Position numbers and translations under genes: made by a program. The notes below the pieces were generated by a model. The model was given only the letters and a program-made list of their open reading frames with translations. It made no database searches and was not told where the DNA came from. DNA of 64,000 nt from PALSA-968 sp964387075 (lineage in GTDB: Bacteria; Bacteroidota; Bacteroidia; B-17B0; Aurantibacillaceae), in the NCBI GenBank assembly GCA_964387075.1, contig CAYLVB010000011.1, forward strand, positions 62,001-126,000, written 5' to 3'. This document shows, piece by piece, positions 17,769 to 26,628 of the stretch (positions are counted from its first letter, which is position 1; the number at the start of each line of letters is the position of its first letter).

Positions 17769-17808
17769 TGTATTACCGAAAGTAGGGATTTTTTACGGAA
17801 ATGCAAAA

Positions 17809-18036
17809 TCAGCGTCGCAGTAATCCGTATAGAGCAACCAGCGCCCATATCCCTTCCAGTACCACAAAAGGAACCGCGTTTATAAGTACCGAGCCATAAC
17901 AGGCCAACCCGGCGCCGATAAGATTTAATAAGTTATAGGCAACGTCTTTGGGACTGAGTTTTTTAAGGGTTAATAATAAAAATGCAAGGAGGATGAGAGA
18001 GACGCCTATTGAATTTATTATATCTGATAATGGCAT
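17809..18036 (-). CDS. CBU_0592-like small membrane protein
   Basis: A 75-residue protein with three hydrophobic helices and the pattern SLILLAFLLLTLKKL, NLIGAGLACYGSVLINAVPF and LEGIWALVALYGLLRR, which matches the CBU_0592-like family of small membrane proteins of unknown function. It is transcribed on the minus strand, separated from the OmpA gene by 40 bases. Confidence 0.8.
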   Translation of the reverse strand: MPLSDIINSIGVSLILLAFLLLTLKKLSPKDVAYNLLNLIGAGLACYGSVLINAVPFVVLEGIWALVALYGLLRR

Positions 18037-18060
18037 ATGTACTAACCGCCGACCTCACCT

Positions 18061-18160
18061 GTTATTCTTATTCACTTCGTGAAAAGAATAACTATCCTCT
18101 CCTGGAACCCCTCTCTTTCGCCTGCGAAAGGTCTCCCCTAAAAGGGGAGAAATGGGAGGA
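18061..18160. repeat. compound palindromic intergenic element
   Basis: Three hairpins lie in series: a 14-bp stem with one bulge at 18061-18092 (TTC loop), a 7-bp stem at 18115-18130 and an 8-bp stem at 18132-18150 (TCTCCCCT / AGGGGAGA). An outer TATCCTCTCC / GGGAGGATA pair encloses the last two. There is no T run on either strand. The CT-rich palindrome resembles the 20-bp palindrome at 23892-23911 and the one inside hemF, which points to a dispersed REP-like family. Confidence 0.65.
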
Positions 18161-18176
18161 TAACAGCCTATCGGTA

Positions 18177-19568
18177 CTATTTGTTGTTTGCAAAATTCTT
18201 GTAGAACAGCGGAATTGTCTCAATACCTTTCAGGTAATTGAAAACTCCATAATGTTCGTTTGGCGAGTGCAGCGCGTCGCTATCCAAACCAAAACCGAAA
18301 AGGATGGAATCCAGTCCTAATTCTTTTTTGAAAAGCGCAACGATAGGAATGCTTCCGCCGCCGCGTGTAGGAATGGGTCTCTTGCCATAGCTTTGAGTCA
18401 TCGCGTCGGCCGCTGCTTTGTAAGCATTCGAAGACGTAGAAACAACCACAGGCTCGCCACCATGATGCGCGGTAACTTTTACTTTCACACTTTTTGGAGC
18501 GATCTTCTTAAAATGCTTCGCGAAAAGATTGCTGATCTGCGTAGAATTCTGCCCGGGCACCAAACGCATGGAGATCTTGGCAAAAGCTTTTGACGGCAAC
18601 ACGGTTTTAGCGCCTTCGCCGGTATAACCGCCCCAGATACCGTTCACATCTAAGGTCGGACGAATGCCTGTACGCTCAATCGTGGTGAATCCTTTTTCGC
18701 CGTGTATATCGGCGATGTCGAGATCTTTTTTGTAAGCCGCCAGTTTAAAAGGAGCTTTGTTCAGCTCTTTTCTTTCTTTCGGTGTTAATTTCTGAACTTT
18801 ATCGTAAAAGCCGGGAATAGTAATGTGATTGTTCTTATCATGCATCGAAGCGATCATTTTGCAGAGAATGTTGATCGGGTTAGCAACCGCTCCACCGTAA
18901 ACGCCGCTGTGCAGGTCGCGGTTAGGGCCGGTAACTTCCACTTCCATATAAGCCAGTCCGCGCAGACCGGTGTCGATAGACGGAGTTTTGTTCCCGATCA
19001 TGGATGTATCCGAGATCAAAATGATGTCGGCTTTCAAACGATCTTTGTTCTCCGCCACCCATGCGCCCAGATTGGCTGATCCTACTTCTTCTTCTCCCTC
19101 AATCATGAACTTCACATTGCAGGGAAGTGTATTGGTACGCATCATCAGTTCAAAAGCCTTGATATGCATATAGGCCTGGCCTTTGTCGTCGCAGCTTCCG
19201 CGTGCGAAAATGGCGCCGTCGGGATGAATATCGGTCTTCTTAATTACAGGTTCAAAAGGAGGGGAGTGCCAGAGCTCCAGCGGATCGGCGGGCTGCACGT
19301 CGTAATGACCGTAAACAAGAACGGTAGGTAATTTGGGATCGATGATCTTTTCTCCATACACCACAGGGTAACCTTTGGTTTGACTCACTTCAACTTTATC
19401 GGCACCGGCGGCTTCGAGTTTAATTTTCACGGCCTCGGCCATTCGCAAAACATCGGGTTTGTATTTTGGATCGGCACTAACCGAGGGAATGCGGAGCAAT
19501 TCCATCAATTCTTCCAGAAAGCGCTCTTTGTTCTGCTGAACGTAGTCTTTTACCTGTGTGTGTTCCAT
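18177..19568 (-). CDS. M20-family dipeptidase
   Basis: A 463-residue zinc metallopeptidase of the M20/carnosinase-like dipeptidase branch. Metal-site motifs are VLVYGHYDVQPADPLELW (His and Asp ligands), SCDDKGQAYMH, IEGEEEVGSANLG (catalytic and ligand Glu) and the late LHSPNEHYG histidine. A lid/dimerisation insertion lies between about 195 and 350. There is no signal peptide, so it acts in the cytoplasm on imported dipeptides or turnover products. Single gene with a long downstream palindromic element. Confidence 0.93.
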   Translation of the reverse strand: MEHTQVKDYVQQNKERFLEELMELLRIPSVSADPKYKPDVLRMAEAVKIKLEAAGADKVEVSQTKGYPVVYGEKIIDPKLPTVLVYGHYDVQPADPLELWHSPPFEPVIKKTDIHPDGAIFARGSCDDKGQAYMHIKAFELMMRTNTLPCNVKFMIEGEEEVGSANLGAWVAENKDRLKADIILISDTSMIGNKTPSIDTGLRGLAYMEVEVTGPNRDLHSGVYGGAVANPINILCKMIASMHDKNNHITIPGFYDKVQKLTPKERKELNKAPFKLAAYKKDLDIADIHGEKGFTTIERTGIRPTLDVNGIWGGYTGEGAKTVLPSKAFAKISMRLVPGQNSTQISNLFAKHFKKIAPKSVKVKVTAHHGGEPVVVSTSSNAYKAAADAMTQSYGKRPIPTRGGGSIPIVALFKKELGLDSILFGFGLDSDALHSPNEHYGVFNYLKGIETIPLFYKNFANNK

Positions 19569-19674
19569 GATCTTTTCTTGTTTCTGCGAAATTATGTTTT
19601 TTCAAATATACGAGGTTAATTTAATTGGCTTTTTCTTTGAAAAAGGGCTTGTTTAATTGGCTAACTTTGTTATA

Positions 19675-21885
19675 ATGTCATTATTGCGCCCGGTAATAGT
19701 GTTTCTCCTGTTACCTATGTTGGGTTTTTCTACCCAGGTGGGCGGCGAGATCTATTACGACGACCTTGGCGGGGGCAATTACCGGGTGAGTTTAAAGCTC
19801 TATCGCGACTGCTTCAATAATCCCCAGCCTTTTGACAATCCTGCTGTGGTTTGTGTGTATGACGCCGGCGGGGCTTTTATAGATTCTTTGCAGATCCCTT
19901 TTACAAGTTCAGCAGCTGTTCCCCCGGCCATCAACAATCCCTGTTTCACGCCTCCAGCCAATATTTGCGTAGACGTGGCCACTTATGTAGCCAGCATCAA
20001 TCTTCCACCCAAAGCCGGCGGTTATTACCTCGTTTACCAGAATTGTTGCCGCAACGGTTCAGTGCTCAATATTTCCAATCCGGGCAACACGGGTTCAACT
20101 TTCATGGAACATATTCCAGGTCCCGAAGTTGTGGCAACAAACAGTTCTCCGCATTTTACTTCTGCGCCGCTGACCTTTATCTGCGACGGCTTTGGTATGG
20201 ATTTTTATCAATCAGCGGTTGATCCCGATGGTGATTCTCTGGTGTATGATCTTTGCGCGCCCTTCACCGGTCTTGACCCTTGCTGCCCGCTCTTAGCCGC
20301 TGTACCTCCTAACACCGGCGCTTCGGGTTGTGTAAATCCTCCGCCCGTTTGTCCTGCCACAGGAAATCCGCCACCTTACAATTTCGTTTCCTACATTTCT
20401 CCTTATTCCGGGTTTTTTCCGCTCAGTTCCAATCCCGCTATACAGATCAATACTTCTAACGGACAAATAACCGGTACGCCCAATATTACCGGGCAGTGGG
20501 CGGTATCGGTGTGCGTGAAGGAATACCGCAATGGGGTCTTGATCGGAACGCACGCGCGCGATTTTCAGTTCAGCGTAGTGAATTGTCCGAATTTAATTCT
20601 CAGCAGCATCCTGGGCCAGCAGCCAACGCAGGGTTGCACCGGACTCACGTTGCAGTTCACCAATATCAGTTCGGGCGGCAATGGGTATACCTGGAATTTT
20701 GGCGATCCAACAACATTGAGTGATACTTCCAATCTCCAAAATCCAAGCTACACATTCGCCGATACAGGTAAATACACAGTTACACTCATCAATCACGGTC
20801 CAAGTCCCGCCTGCAACGATACGTCCATCCAAATTTTTTATGTGTATCCCTTGCTCGACCCCAGTTTTGTGGCGCCGGGCGGGCAATGCATCGTAGGTAA
20901 TTTATTCAACTTTACCGCGGGCGGATCTTTCGCTACGTATTCAACATTCAACTGGAATTTTACTACGGGCGCAGTGCCTTCCAGTTCAACGCAGCAAGAT
21001 CCGGCCGGAATTTCTTTTAACCAGTACGGGAATTTCCCCGTTACGCTAACGGTAAAACAAAAGAACTGTATTCGTTCATTTACCGATACTGTAGAGATCT
21101 ATCCAAATACGGTGGCACAGTTCCAGGTTGATTCATTCAAGGGTTGTCAGCCCTTGGAAGTTTCTTTTATCAATACCAGCGTATACGGAACAGGAACCAA
21201 TTTTACCTGGGATTTTGGCAATGGTGCCACATCAACGGCGATCAACCCAAGCTATGTTTATCCCGATACGGGCACTTTCAATATTACGTTGCTCGCCACC
21301 ACCTCTTCCGGTTGTGTGGGTACGAGCAGCATGACGGTGAACGGATTGGTAACGGTGTATCCCGGACCTAAAGCGGGTTTTGTGGCCGATCCTACGCACA
21401 CGAATATTTTTTATCCCAACATCACCTTTACCGATACCAGCAAGAACGCCAACCAGCAGGCTGTTGATCTTGGCGACGGAACCCAAATGAGCGCTTTGCC
21501 GCTTACGCATGATTACACCGGTTTTGGAACTTATGTGGTTACGCAGATCGCGCTCTCCTCCAATGGTTGTTCGGATACAGCCCGGCAAACGATCATCATC
21601 GATGGAGATTACACGTTCTACATTCCCAATTCATTTACGCCTAACCGCGATGTTCACAATGAAGAATTTCACGTGTTCTCCTTTGGTATTTACGATTACT
21701 CGATCGTGATCTACGACCGCTGGGGGAGAGAGGTTTTTTCTTCAACCGATCCCGAAAAGGGATGGGACGGAACTTATAAGGGAGTAAAATGCCCGGAGGA
21801 TATTTATGTGTACAAAGCCGAGTTCACCCCGGTAACCGATCCGTACCCGCGAAAAATGACGGGGCGCATCCATCTTTTTCGCTAA
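19675..21885 (+). CDS. PKD-repeat surface protein with T9SS type B (gliding-associated) C-terminus
   Basis: A 736-residue exported protein. After the signal peptide comes a Cys-rich Ig-like region (VGGEIYYDDLGGGNYRVSL, QNCCRNGS) also found in other Bacteroidota adhesins. Then several PKD domains follow (FTNISSGGNGYTWNFGDP, FTWDFGNGATSTAINPSY). The last 85 residues (YIPNSFTPNRDVHNEEF, YDRWGREVFSS, GWDGTYKGVKCPEDIYVYK) are the CHU_C-like type B T9SS sorting domain. It is likely a surface adhesin or gliding accessory. I use the ATG at 19675. The frame is open upstream to a TTG at 19657, but the signal peptide fits the ATG. Confidence 0.9.
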   Translation: MSLLRPVIVFLLLPMLGFSTQVGGEIYYDDLGGGNYRVSLKLYRDCFNNPQPFDNPAVVCVYDAGGAFIDSLQIPFTSSAAVPPAINNPCFTPPANICVDVATYVASINLPPKAGGYYLVYQNCCRNGSVLNISNPGNTGSTFMEHIPGPEVVATNSSPHFTSAPLTFICDGFGMDFYQSAVDPDGDSLVYDLCAPFTGLDPCCPLLAAVPPNTGASGCVNPPPVCPATGNPPPYNFVSYISPYSGFFPLSSNPAIQINTSNGQITGTPNITGQWAVSVCVKEYRNGVLIGTHARDFQFSVVNCPNLILSSILGQQPTQGCTGLTLQFTNISSGGNGYTWNFGDPTTLSDTSNLQNPSYTFADTGKYTVTLINHGPSPACNDTSIQIFYVYPLLDPSFVAPGGQCIVGNLFNFTAGGSFATYSTFNWNFTTGAVPSSSTQQDPAGISFNQYGNFPVTLTVKQKNCIRSFTDTVEIYPNTVAQFQVDSFKGCQPLEVSFINTSVYGTGTNFTWDFGNGATSTAINPSYVYPDTGTFNITLLATTSSGCVGTSSMTVNGLVTVYPGPKAGFVADPTHTNIFYPNITFTDTSKNANQQAVDLGDGTQMSALPLTHDYTGFGTYVVTQIALSSNGCSDTARQTIIIDGDYTFYIPNSFTPNRDVHNEEFHVFSFGIYDYSIVIYDRWGREVFSSTDPEKGWDGTYKGVKCPEDIYVYKAEFTPVTDPYPRKMTGRIHLFR

Positions 21886-22802
21886 TTTCTTTTGATCTTG
21901 TTCTTCTTTGGCTCCAGGCTTTGCAGGTAATAATACATGGCGTCGCACTGTTTGTTGGTGAGGTGCCGGAATTTTTGCATGGGATAGCTCAACGAATCTC
22001 CATCCGGTCGCGCGCCTTTGATCACCGCTTTACGGAAATCGTATTTTGTATAGAGTCCCAGGCCTGTTTCGGTATCGGGTGTTAAATTGGATGCGAAAAG
22101 TTTTTTTCCCTCGGGATCTTTGAACTTCATGCCTCCGGCCATATAGCCTTTCGATTTCTCCGGGTTTTCGTAATCTAAACCTGTAATGCTTTTCGAGTGG
22201 CAATGAAAACAAGCCAGGTTATCTATTAAATATCTTCCATACGCGATCGTATCCGTTTCGGCAGGCGCTTTAATTCCTTTCCGATACTTATAGGTCTTAG
22301 AGGTCATTTTGGTGCCCATTTTACCAATGAAGGTCATTTTGGTTTTGCCAACCGTTTTATCTACGGCCTGCAAGGCTGTATCGTTTGAACGAAGATAAAC
22401 AGTGATATCGTTAATGTCCGTATCCGCAAGATTGGGTCTTGGCATCCAGGGCATATAATGTCCTTCGCGATCAATGCTGGTCTTTAATAGATAGGCAAGT
22501 TCGGCATCGCTGTATTTCGCCATCACGCTGTGCGTTTTGGAATTGGTGAGATTGGACGAGAAGATCTGTCCTACGTAGCCGGGCATGTCCTTTAACTGCT
22601 TTCCTGAGAAACGTTTAGTGCCTTCGTCGTAATGACACTGCCCGCAGATATTAAAAGCGAGGTTCTTTCCCCTGTCGAAAGAAGTAGTGAACTCGGTGGC
22701 TTTGTTGGTCTCTTTGGTGGTGCTGTAGTGTGAGATGCAACCAATAATGGTCATGGTTCCGAGCGCAGTAAAGAACAATTTGTTGGATGTTTTATAATGC
22801 AT
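21882..22802 (-). CDS. di-haem cytochrome c lipoprotein
   Basis: A 306-residue protein with a lipobox-like TIIGC (C22) and two haem c attachment motifs, CGQCH (53-57) and CFHCH (198-202), so two cytochrome c domains. Candidate methionine axial ligands lie in HYMPWMPR and YPMQKFRHLT, the second shortly before the CDAMYYYLQSL helix. It resembles the periplasmic electron-carrier proteins annotated as cytochrome c family proteins in Bacteroidota. The redox partner is unknown. The stop codon overlaps that of the PKD gene on the opposite strand. Confidence 0.88.
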   Translation of the reverse strand: MHYKTSNKLFFTALGTMTIIGCISHYSTTKETNKATEFTTSFDRGKNLAFNICGQCHYDEGTKRFSGKQLKDMPGYVGQIFSSNLTNSKTHSVMAKYSDAELAYLLKTSIDREGHYMPWMPRPNLADTDINDITVYLRSNDTALQAVDKTVGKTKMTFIGKMGTKMTSKTYKYRKGIKAPAETDTIAYGRYLIDNLACFHCHSKSITGLDYENPEKSKGYMAGGMKFKDPEGKKLFASNLTPDTETGLGLYTKYDFRKAVIKGARPDGDSLSYPMQKFRHLTNKQCDAMYYYLQSLEPKKNKIKRN

Positions 22803-22917
22803 CTTACGCGTTGATTCGCATACCTAATTTAGGCAGTAAGGCGGCAAAACACCAGTGTTTTCGGCAGGAACGAGGAATTAGGAGGTGGAGAAGATGCCTT
22901 TTACAGGAAAGATGTAA

Positions 22918-23775
22918 TCATTGCGCGATGCTCTCGTTGAGCTTCTCTACAAAAAATCCTGCAAGCTTGCTCTGGTAGATCTTGGTCTTGTATTTTTCTA
23001 CCCAACGCACGCCCTGTATGGTGTTGCAGAGGAACATCTCGTCGCAGTTCATCAACGCGTTAAAGGCTAAAGGAATCTCGTAGCAAAGAATGCGATGACG
23101 CTGCGCGATGTCGATGATCTGTTTGCGCATCACGCCTTCTATGCAGCCTTCTGTTAAAGCCGGTGTATAAAGCGCGCCGTTCTTTACAATGAAAATGTTG
23201 GAGCTGATGCTCTCGCACACGTTGCCATCCTCGTTGATGATGAGGCACTCATCCATTTTAATATCCTTCTTGTAAATACCGGCCAAAACGTAAATGAGCG
23301 CGTTGCCGGTCTTCAGGTTGGAAAGTTTGTCCTTGTGCTTTTTGATGTCGTGGAATACGTCGATGGTAAAGCCTGTATCATTCAGGTTGTAACCGCCTTT
23401 GTGGTCGAGGTCTTCTGCTTCAATCAGGAATGAAATATCGTTGGTATGAGGTGTATAAAAACCCCCTTCGTTGCGGAAAATGGTGAGGCGCACGCGGGCG
23501 TCGTTCTGTATGCCGTTACGAGCAATAAGCTCAGTCATAAGCCGGTTAATGTTCTCGGCATTAAAATCAACCGGGATATTCATGCGTAAAACCGTCATAC
23601 CTATTTTAATGCGACGCAGGTGATCGGCCAGGAACTTAACCTTGCCATCGATCACGCGTATGGTCTCAAAGAGGGAATCTCCGTAGCGGAAAGCGCGGTT
23701 ATTGAAAGAGACCACCGGCTCGTAAATGCTGATGAGGTGGCCGTTATAATTGCAAAAAGTGTCTTTTCCTTCCAT
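22918..23775 (-). CDS. class IV aminotransferase (PLP-dependent)
   Basis: A 285-residue fold-type IV PLP enzyme. NNRAFRYGDSLFETIRV, HLRRIKIGM, the lysine-bearing KLSNLKTGNALIYVLAG region, ECLIINEDGNVCESISSNIFIV and the TPALTEGCIEGVMRKQIID phosphate loop are in the standard order. It may be a branched-chain aminotransferase-like enzyme or a 4-amino-4-deoxychorismate lyase, and the sequence alone does not decide between them. I chose the ATG at 23773-23775 (MEGKDTF). The 31 codons upstream are open but poor in family similarity. Confidence 0.88.
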   Translation of the reverse strand: MEGKDTFCNYNGHLISIYEPVVSFNNRAFRYGDSLFETIRVIDGKVKFLADHLRRIKIGMTVLRMNIPVDFNAENINRLMTELIARNGIQNDARVRLTIFRNEGGFYTPHTNDISFLIEAEDLDHKGGYNLNDTGFTIDVFHDIKKHKDKLSNLKTGNALIYVLAGIYKKDIKMDECLIINEDGNVCESISSNIFIVKNGALYTPALTEGCIEGVMRKQIIDIAQRHRILCYEIPLAFNALMNCDEMFLCNTIQGVRWVEKYKTKIYQSKLAGFFVEKLNESIAQ

Positions 23776-23891
23776 GATTTTTCCCCAAGGGATCACTATG
23801 TGAGAGGAGGACGAAAATAAAAATTTAAAAGGGTGTAAAACCCTCAATTTCTTAACATCTATCAACAATTTAAATGCAATAGGGGTTGTTT

Positions 23892-23921
23892 CCCTCTCCC
23901 GCGGGAGAGGGTAGGGAGAGG
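23892..23921. repeat. 20-bp perfect palindrome, REP-like
   Basis: CCCTCTCCCGCGGGAGAGGG at 23892-23911 is a perfect 20-bp palindrome, followed by a further GGGAGAGGG at about 23914-23922. It lies in the short gap between the aminotransferase and the dehydrogenase. A variant sits inside hemF at 45991-46012, and a related CT-rich palindrome lies near 18132. Confidence 0.75.
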
Positions 23922-24016
23922 GTTACAGGATGAGGTCGGCTGTTTTTCTTAACAGATGTGAACAAGTTAGGAGGGTGTAAACCTGTAAAATGTGCTACAT
24001 TAGTCGCGCTAAAATT

Positions 24017-24928
24017 ATGCAAATGATCAAGAAAGTTTCGGTTATAGGTTCGGGCACCATGGGAAATGGTATTGCCCACGTTTTCGCCCAGTTCGGGTTT
24101 GAGGTTTCATTAATTGACATTAACGAGAAAGCGCTTGAAAAAGCGTTGGCCACTATAGGAAAGAATTTCGATCGCCAGGTGGCGAAAGGAAGTTTAACTG
24201 AGGCCGATAAGGTAAAGGCTTTGGGAAATATCAAAACCTTCACCAAAATGGAAGAGGGCGTAAAGAGCGCCGACCTGGTTGTGGAAGCGGCTACAGAGAA
24301 CGTAGAGCTGAAACTCAATATCTTCAAACAACTCGATTCACTTTGCGCTCCGGAAGTAATTCTTGCCTCCAATACATCTTCTATCTCTATCACCAAAATA
24401 GCTTCGGTTACCAAACGTGCCGACAAAGTAATTGGCATGCACTTCATGAACCCGGTGCCGGTTATGAAACTCGTGGAAGTAATTCGTGGGTACTCAACTA
24501 CCGACGAAGTGACCAATAAGATCATGGAGATGAGCAAGAGCCTGGGTAAAATTCCTGTGGAAGTGAATGACTATCCCGGTTTCGTGGCCAACCGCATTTT
24601 GATGCCCATGATCAACGAAGCTGTTTATACTTTGTACGAAGGCGTTGCCGGCGTGCAGGAGATCGATACTGTAATGAAATTAGGAATGGCTCACCCCATG
24701 GGTCCACTACAACTGGCCGACTTCATTGGCCTTGATGTTTGCTTAAGCATCCTGCGTGTATTGCACGACGGTTTTGGAAACCCGAAATACGCTCCTTGTC
24801 CGCTTTTAGTGAACATGGTCACCGCCGGTAATTTAGGTGCGAAGAGCGGCAAAGGATTCTATGAGTACACTGCGGGAAGTAAAGATCTTGTAGTGGCTGA
24901 TAATTTCCGGAAGAAGGAGTTGGCGTAA
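24017..24928 (+). CDS. hbd: 3-hydroxybutyryl-CoA dehydrogenase
   Basis: A 303-residue short-form 3-hydroxyacyl-CoA dehydrogenase. The NAD-binding VIGSGTMGNGIAHVFAQ (GxGxxG) is at the N-terminus, the catalytic HFMNPVPVMKLVEVI follows, and the C-terminal helical domain has NDYPGFVANRILMPMINEA, LGMAHPMGPLQLADFIGLD and GAKSGKGFYEY. It interconverts 3-hydroxyacyl-CoA and 3-ketoacyl-CoA with NAD(H). No other beta-oxidation gene is adjacent. I chose the ATG at 24017. The next ATG, two codons later (24023), would also serve, while the upstream ATG at 23990 gives unrelated residues. Confidence 0.93.
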   Translation: MQMIKKVSVIGSGTMGNGIAHVFAQFGFEVSLIDINEKALEKALATIGKNFDRQVAKGSLTEADKVKALGNIKTFTKMEEGVKSADLVVEAATENVELKLNIFKQLDSLCAPEVILASNTSSISITKIASVTKRADKVIGMHFMNPVPVMKLVEVIRGYSTTDEVTNKIMEMSKSLGKIPVEVNDYPGFVANRILMPMINEAVYTLYEGVAGVQEIDTVMKLGMAHPMGPLQLADFIGLDVCLSILRVLHDGFGNPKYAPCPLLVNMVTAGNLGAKSGKGFYEYTAGSKDLVVADNFRKKELA

Positions 24929-25010
24929 ATCATCGCCATTTAAATGTTAAAAAAGCTTATCGGGATATTTCGACCTGGAATTGTTGTATCTTTATTTAAA
25001 GATCTCAGGT

Positions 25011-25664
25011 ATGAAAAAAGCTGTATCCATTTTATTTTTCGGCGCCATTATTGCCCTTGCGATTTGGCTTTATGATGCTTCGCGCCCAACCTTGGGTATA
25101 AATGATGTGGAACATTGCGGTTTCCCTCAACCCGAAATGGTTACCCTTGGCAGCGGATATCTTAAAGGCCCGGCTTATTACCCCATGGACCAGGTAGCCT
25201 CTAATAACAGCAGCGTTTCTGTGAAAGACGGACAATACAGTATAGACACAGCTATTATCTATTCAGATTTAAATAAAAAGGCGCTTGTAGCCGCCCTTGA
25301 AAAAGAAAAACTGGAAGAGAAAAAGCGCGTGGAAGAAATTCCCGACTTTATTAAATTTTTCCTGGATAGTTTAGCGGGTAAGGATAAATTTCAGATGGCA
25401 AACCCGGGCGAGGAGTTCCAGGTGGGCTGGTTTCCCAATAAAAATGCTCCCGACCGCCAATTGGTGTACTTTGCACTTGGAAAAAATATCGCGATCCTTT
25501 CATTCTATTCAAGCGGCATGGAGAAGTCGCAGCACGTGGGCATCATGCGCTTTGAGAATGAGCAAGTAGTTGATTTCTGGTTCGAGAACGAGCTCTGTAC
25601 TTTTACCACCAAAGAGAAACTGATCGAGCGTCTGAAACGCGATCCGGCCAAAGGTAATTGCTAG
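25011..25664 (+). CDS. membrane-anchored hypothetical protein
   Basis: A 217-residue protein with one N-terminal membrane helix (about 4-19) and a soluble, probably periplasmic part. I do not recognise it. Residues 88-105 are Lys/Glu-rich and helical, and the C-terminal part has alternating strands (QLVYFALGKNIAILSFYSS, HVGIMRFENEQVVDFWFEN). The ATG at 25011 gives a clean signal anchor. A TATCTTTA -7-like box lies at 24987-24994. The stop overlaps the stop of the DUF2306 gene on the other strand. Confidence 0.65.
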   Translation: MKKAVSILFFGAIIALAIWLYDASRPTLGINDVEHCGFPQPEMVTLGSGYLKGPAYYPMDQVASNNSSVSVKDGQYSIDTAIIYSDLNKKALVAALEKEKLEEKKRVEEIPDFIKFFLDSLAGKDKFQMANPGEEFQVGWFPNKNAPDRQLVYFALGKNIAILSFYSSGMEKSQHVGIMRFENEQVVDFWFENELCTFTTKEKLIERLKRDPAKGNC

Positions 25665-26368
25665 GCCTTTATTTTCTTTTCCAGTAATACCGATTTCTTC
25701 TTGAACTTATTCACTTCGTATATGATGAGCGGAACGAGAAGCACCGCGGGCCCCAGCCAGGCCACAATTTGGGGCAGGTGAATGAAACGGTTGTTGTTAT
25801 TCACCATAAAAGCGGTAACGGCGCCAATGTAACTTCCCAGCATGCCACCTATATGCGCCAGTAGCCAGTAATTAGAATGTTCTACATTTCCTCGCAGGCG
25901 TTTTATGTTCTGGCGGTTGCCATTCAATCCCAAAATACCAAAAACCAGGCAAATGATCCCGAATTGCTTGAGCTCATCACTGCTCATGGTTTGGCTTTTT
26001 CCGATCAGGAGTAAAACACCAAAGCAAACAAAGCCAACATGTGTAAGCCCGAACAGCACTTCGATACCCCAGTCGACCCAATGCGGTTTTTGATCGATGT
26101 GAAGTTTTTTAAGTTTGAGCGAACGGAAAGCTGTTATGCAGGAGTAATAGGTGAAGAAGGCAACACAGAACAAAAAGACATTGCCGCGGTAAACCGAAAT
26201 GTAGGTGGCGGTTACAAAAACAACGGTCATGCACCAGAAATAGATCCTTCCGGCGGGCCGGTGGCGCTTTACGTTTTTTCTTAAAAGAATGGCAGCTAGT
26301 CCGGATAGCAGCGCCAAGGAGCCGGCGGTTACGTGAATGATGAGGGAGATGCGGATGAAGATTTCCAT
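25661..26368 (-). CDS. DUF2306-like multi-pass membrane protein
   Basis: A 235-residue membrane protein with about seven hydrophobic helices. The N-terminal helix HVTAGSLALLSGLAAILL followed by KRHRPAGRIYFWCMTV, and the later SNYWLLAHIGGMLGSYIGAVTAF, match the DUF2306-type family of predicted membrane proteins. Function unknown. I chose the ATG at 26366-26368 because the conserved first helix starts there. The 77 codons upstream are open but have no family character. Confidence 0.75.
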   Translation of the reverse strand: MEIFIRISLIIHVTAGSLALLSGLAAILLRKNVKRHRPAGRIYFWCMTVVFVTATYISVYRGNVFLFCVAFFTYYSCITAFRSLKLKKLHIDQKPHWVDWGIEVLFGLTHVGFVCFGVLLLIGKSQTMSSDELKQFGIICLVFGILGLNGNRQNIKRLRGNVEHSNYWLLAHIGGMLGSYIGAVTAFMVNNNNRFIHLPQIVAWLGPAVLLVPLIIYEVNKFKKKSVLLEKKIKA

Positions 26369-26628
26369 GATTTTGATTTTATTAGGGGCAAAGGTACTAT
26401 TGTGAAAAGTACTTGTCAAGTCTAAAGGGTTGAAAAGCATTGGTTTGGGACGTAGGACAGAATTTGGGATAGGAAACAAAGGGTTTGGGATGAACAACCT
26501 AATATACTTAAGCTTTTTACTAAAACTTAGTGCCTTTGCGTCTTTGTTGCGGCATTCTGGTGCCCAACCGGGGGCTGACTTTTCGGCACGAAGGCACAAA
26601 GAAACAGCCGAAGAACAGCCGGTTGAAC
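26369..26628. other. intergenic stretch with imperfect inverted repeats
   Basis: 260 bases between the DUF2306 and LytTR genes, with no supported gene. TTAGTGCCTTTGCGTCTTTG (about 26527-26546) is partly complemented by GGCACGAAGGCACAAAGAA (about 26584-26603), so the stretch can fold, and the sequence has the look of a low-copy dispersed repeat. It may carry the end of the LytTR transcript, though no T run is seen. Confidence 0.4.

Noticed and set aside
22846..22861. Perfect 16-bp palindrome AAAACACCAGTGTTTT between the cytochrome and aminotransferase genes
   Set aside because: Two-base loop and no T run, and nothing nearby to suggest a regulator site, so I do not list it as a feature.
23995..24537. 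180-codon open frame antisense to the 3-hydroxybutyryl-CoA dehydrogenase gene
   Set aside because: It is a mirror of a highly conserved enzyme and shows no family character or promoter.
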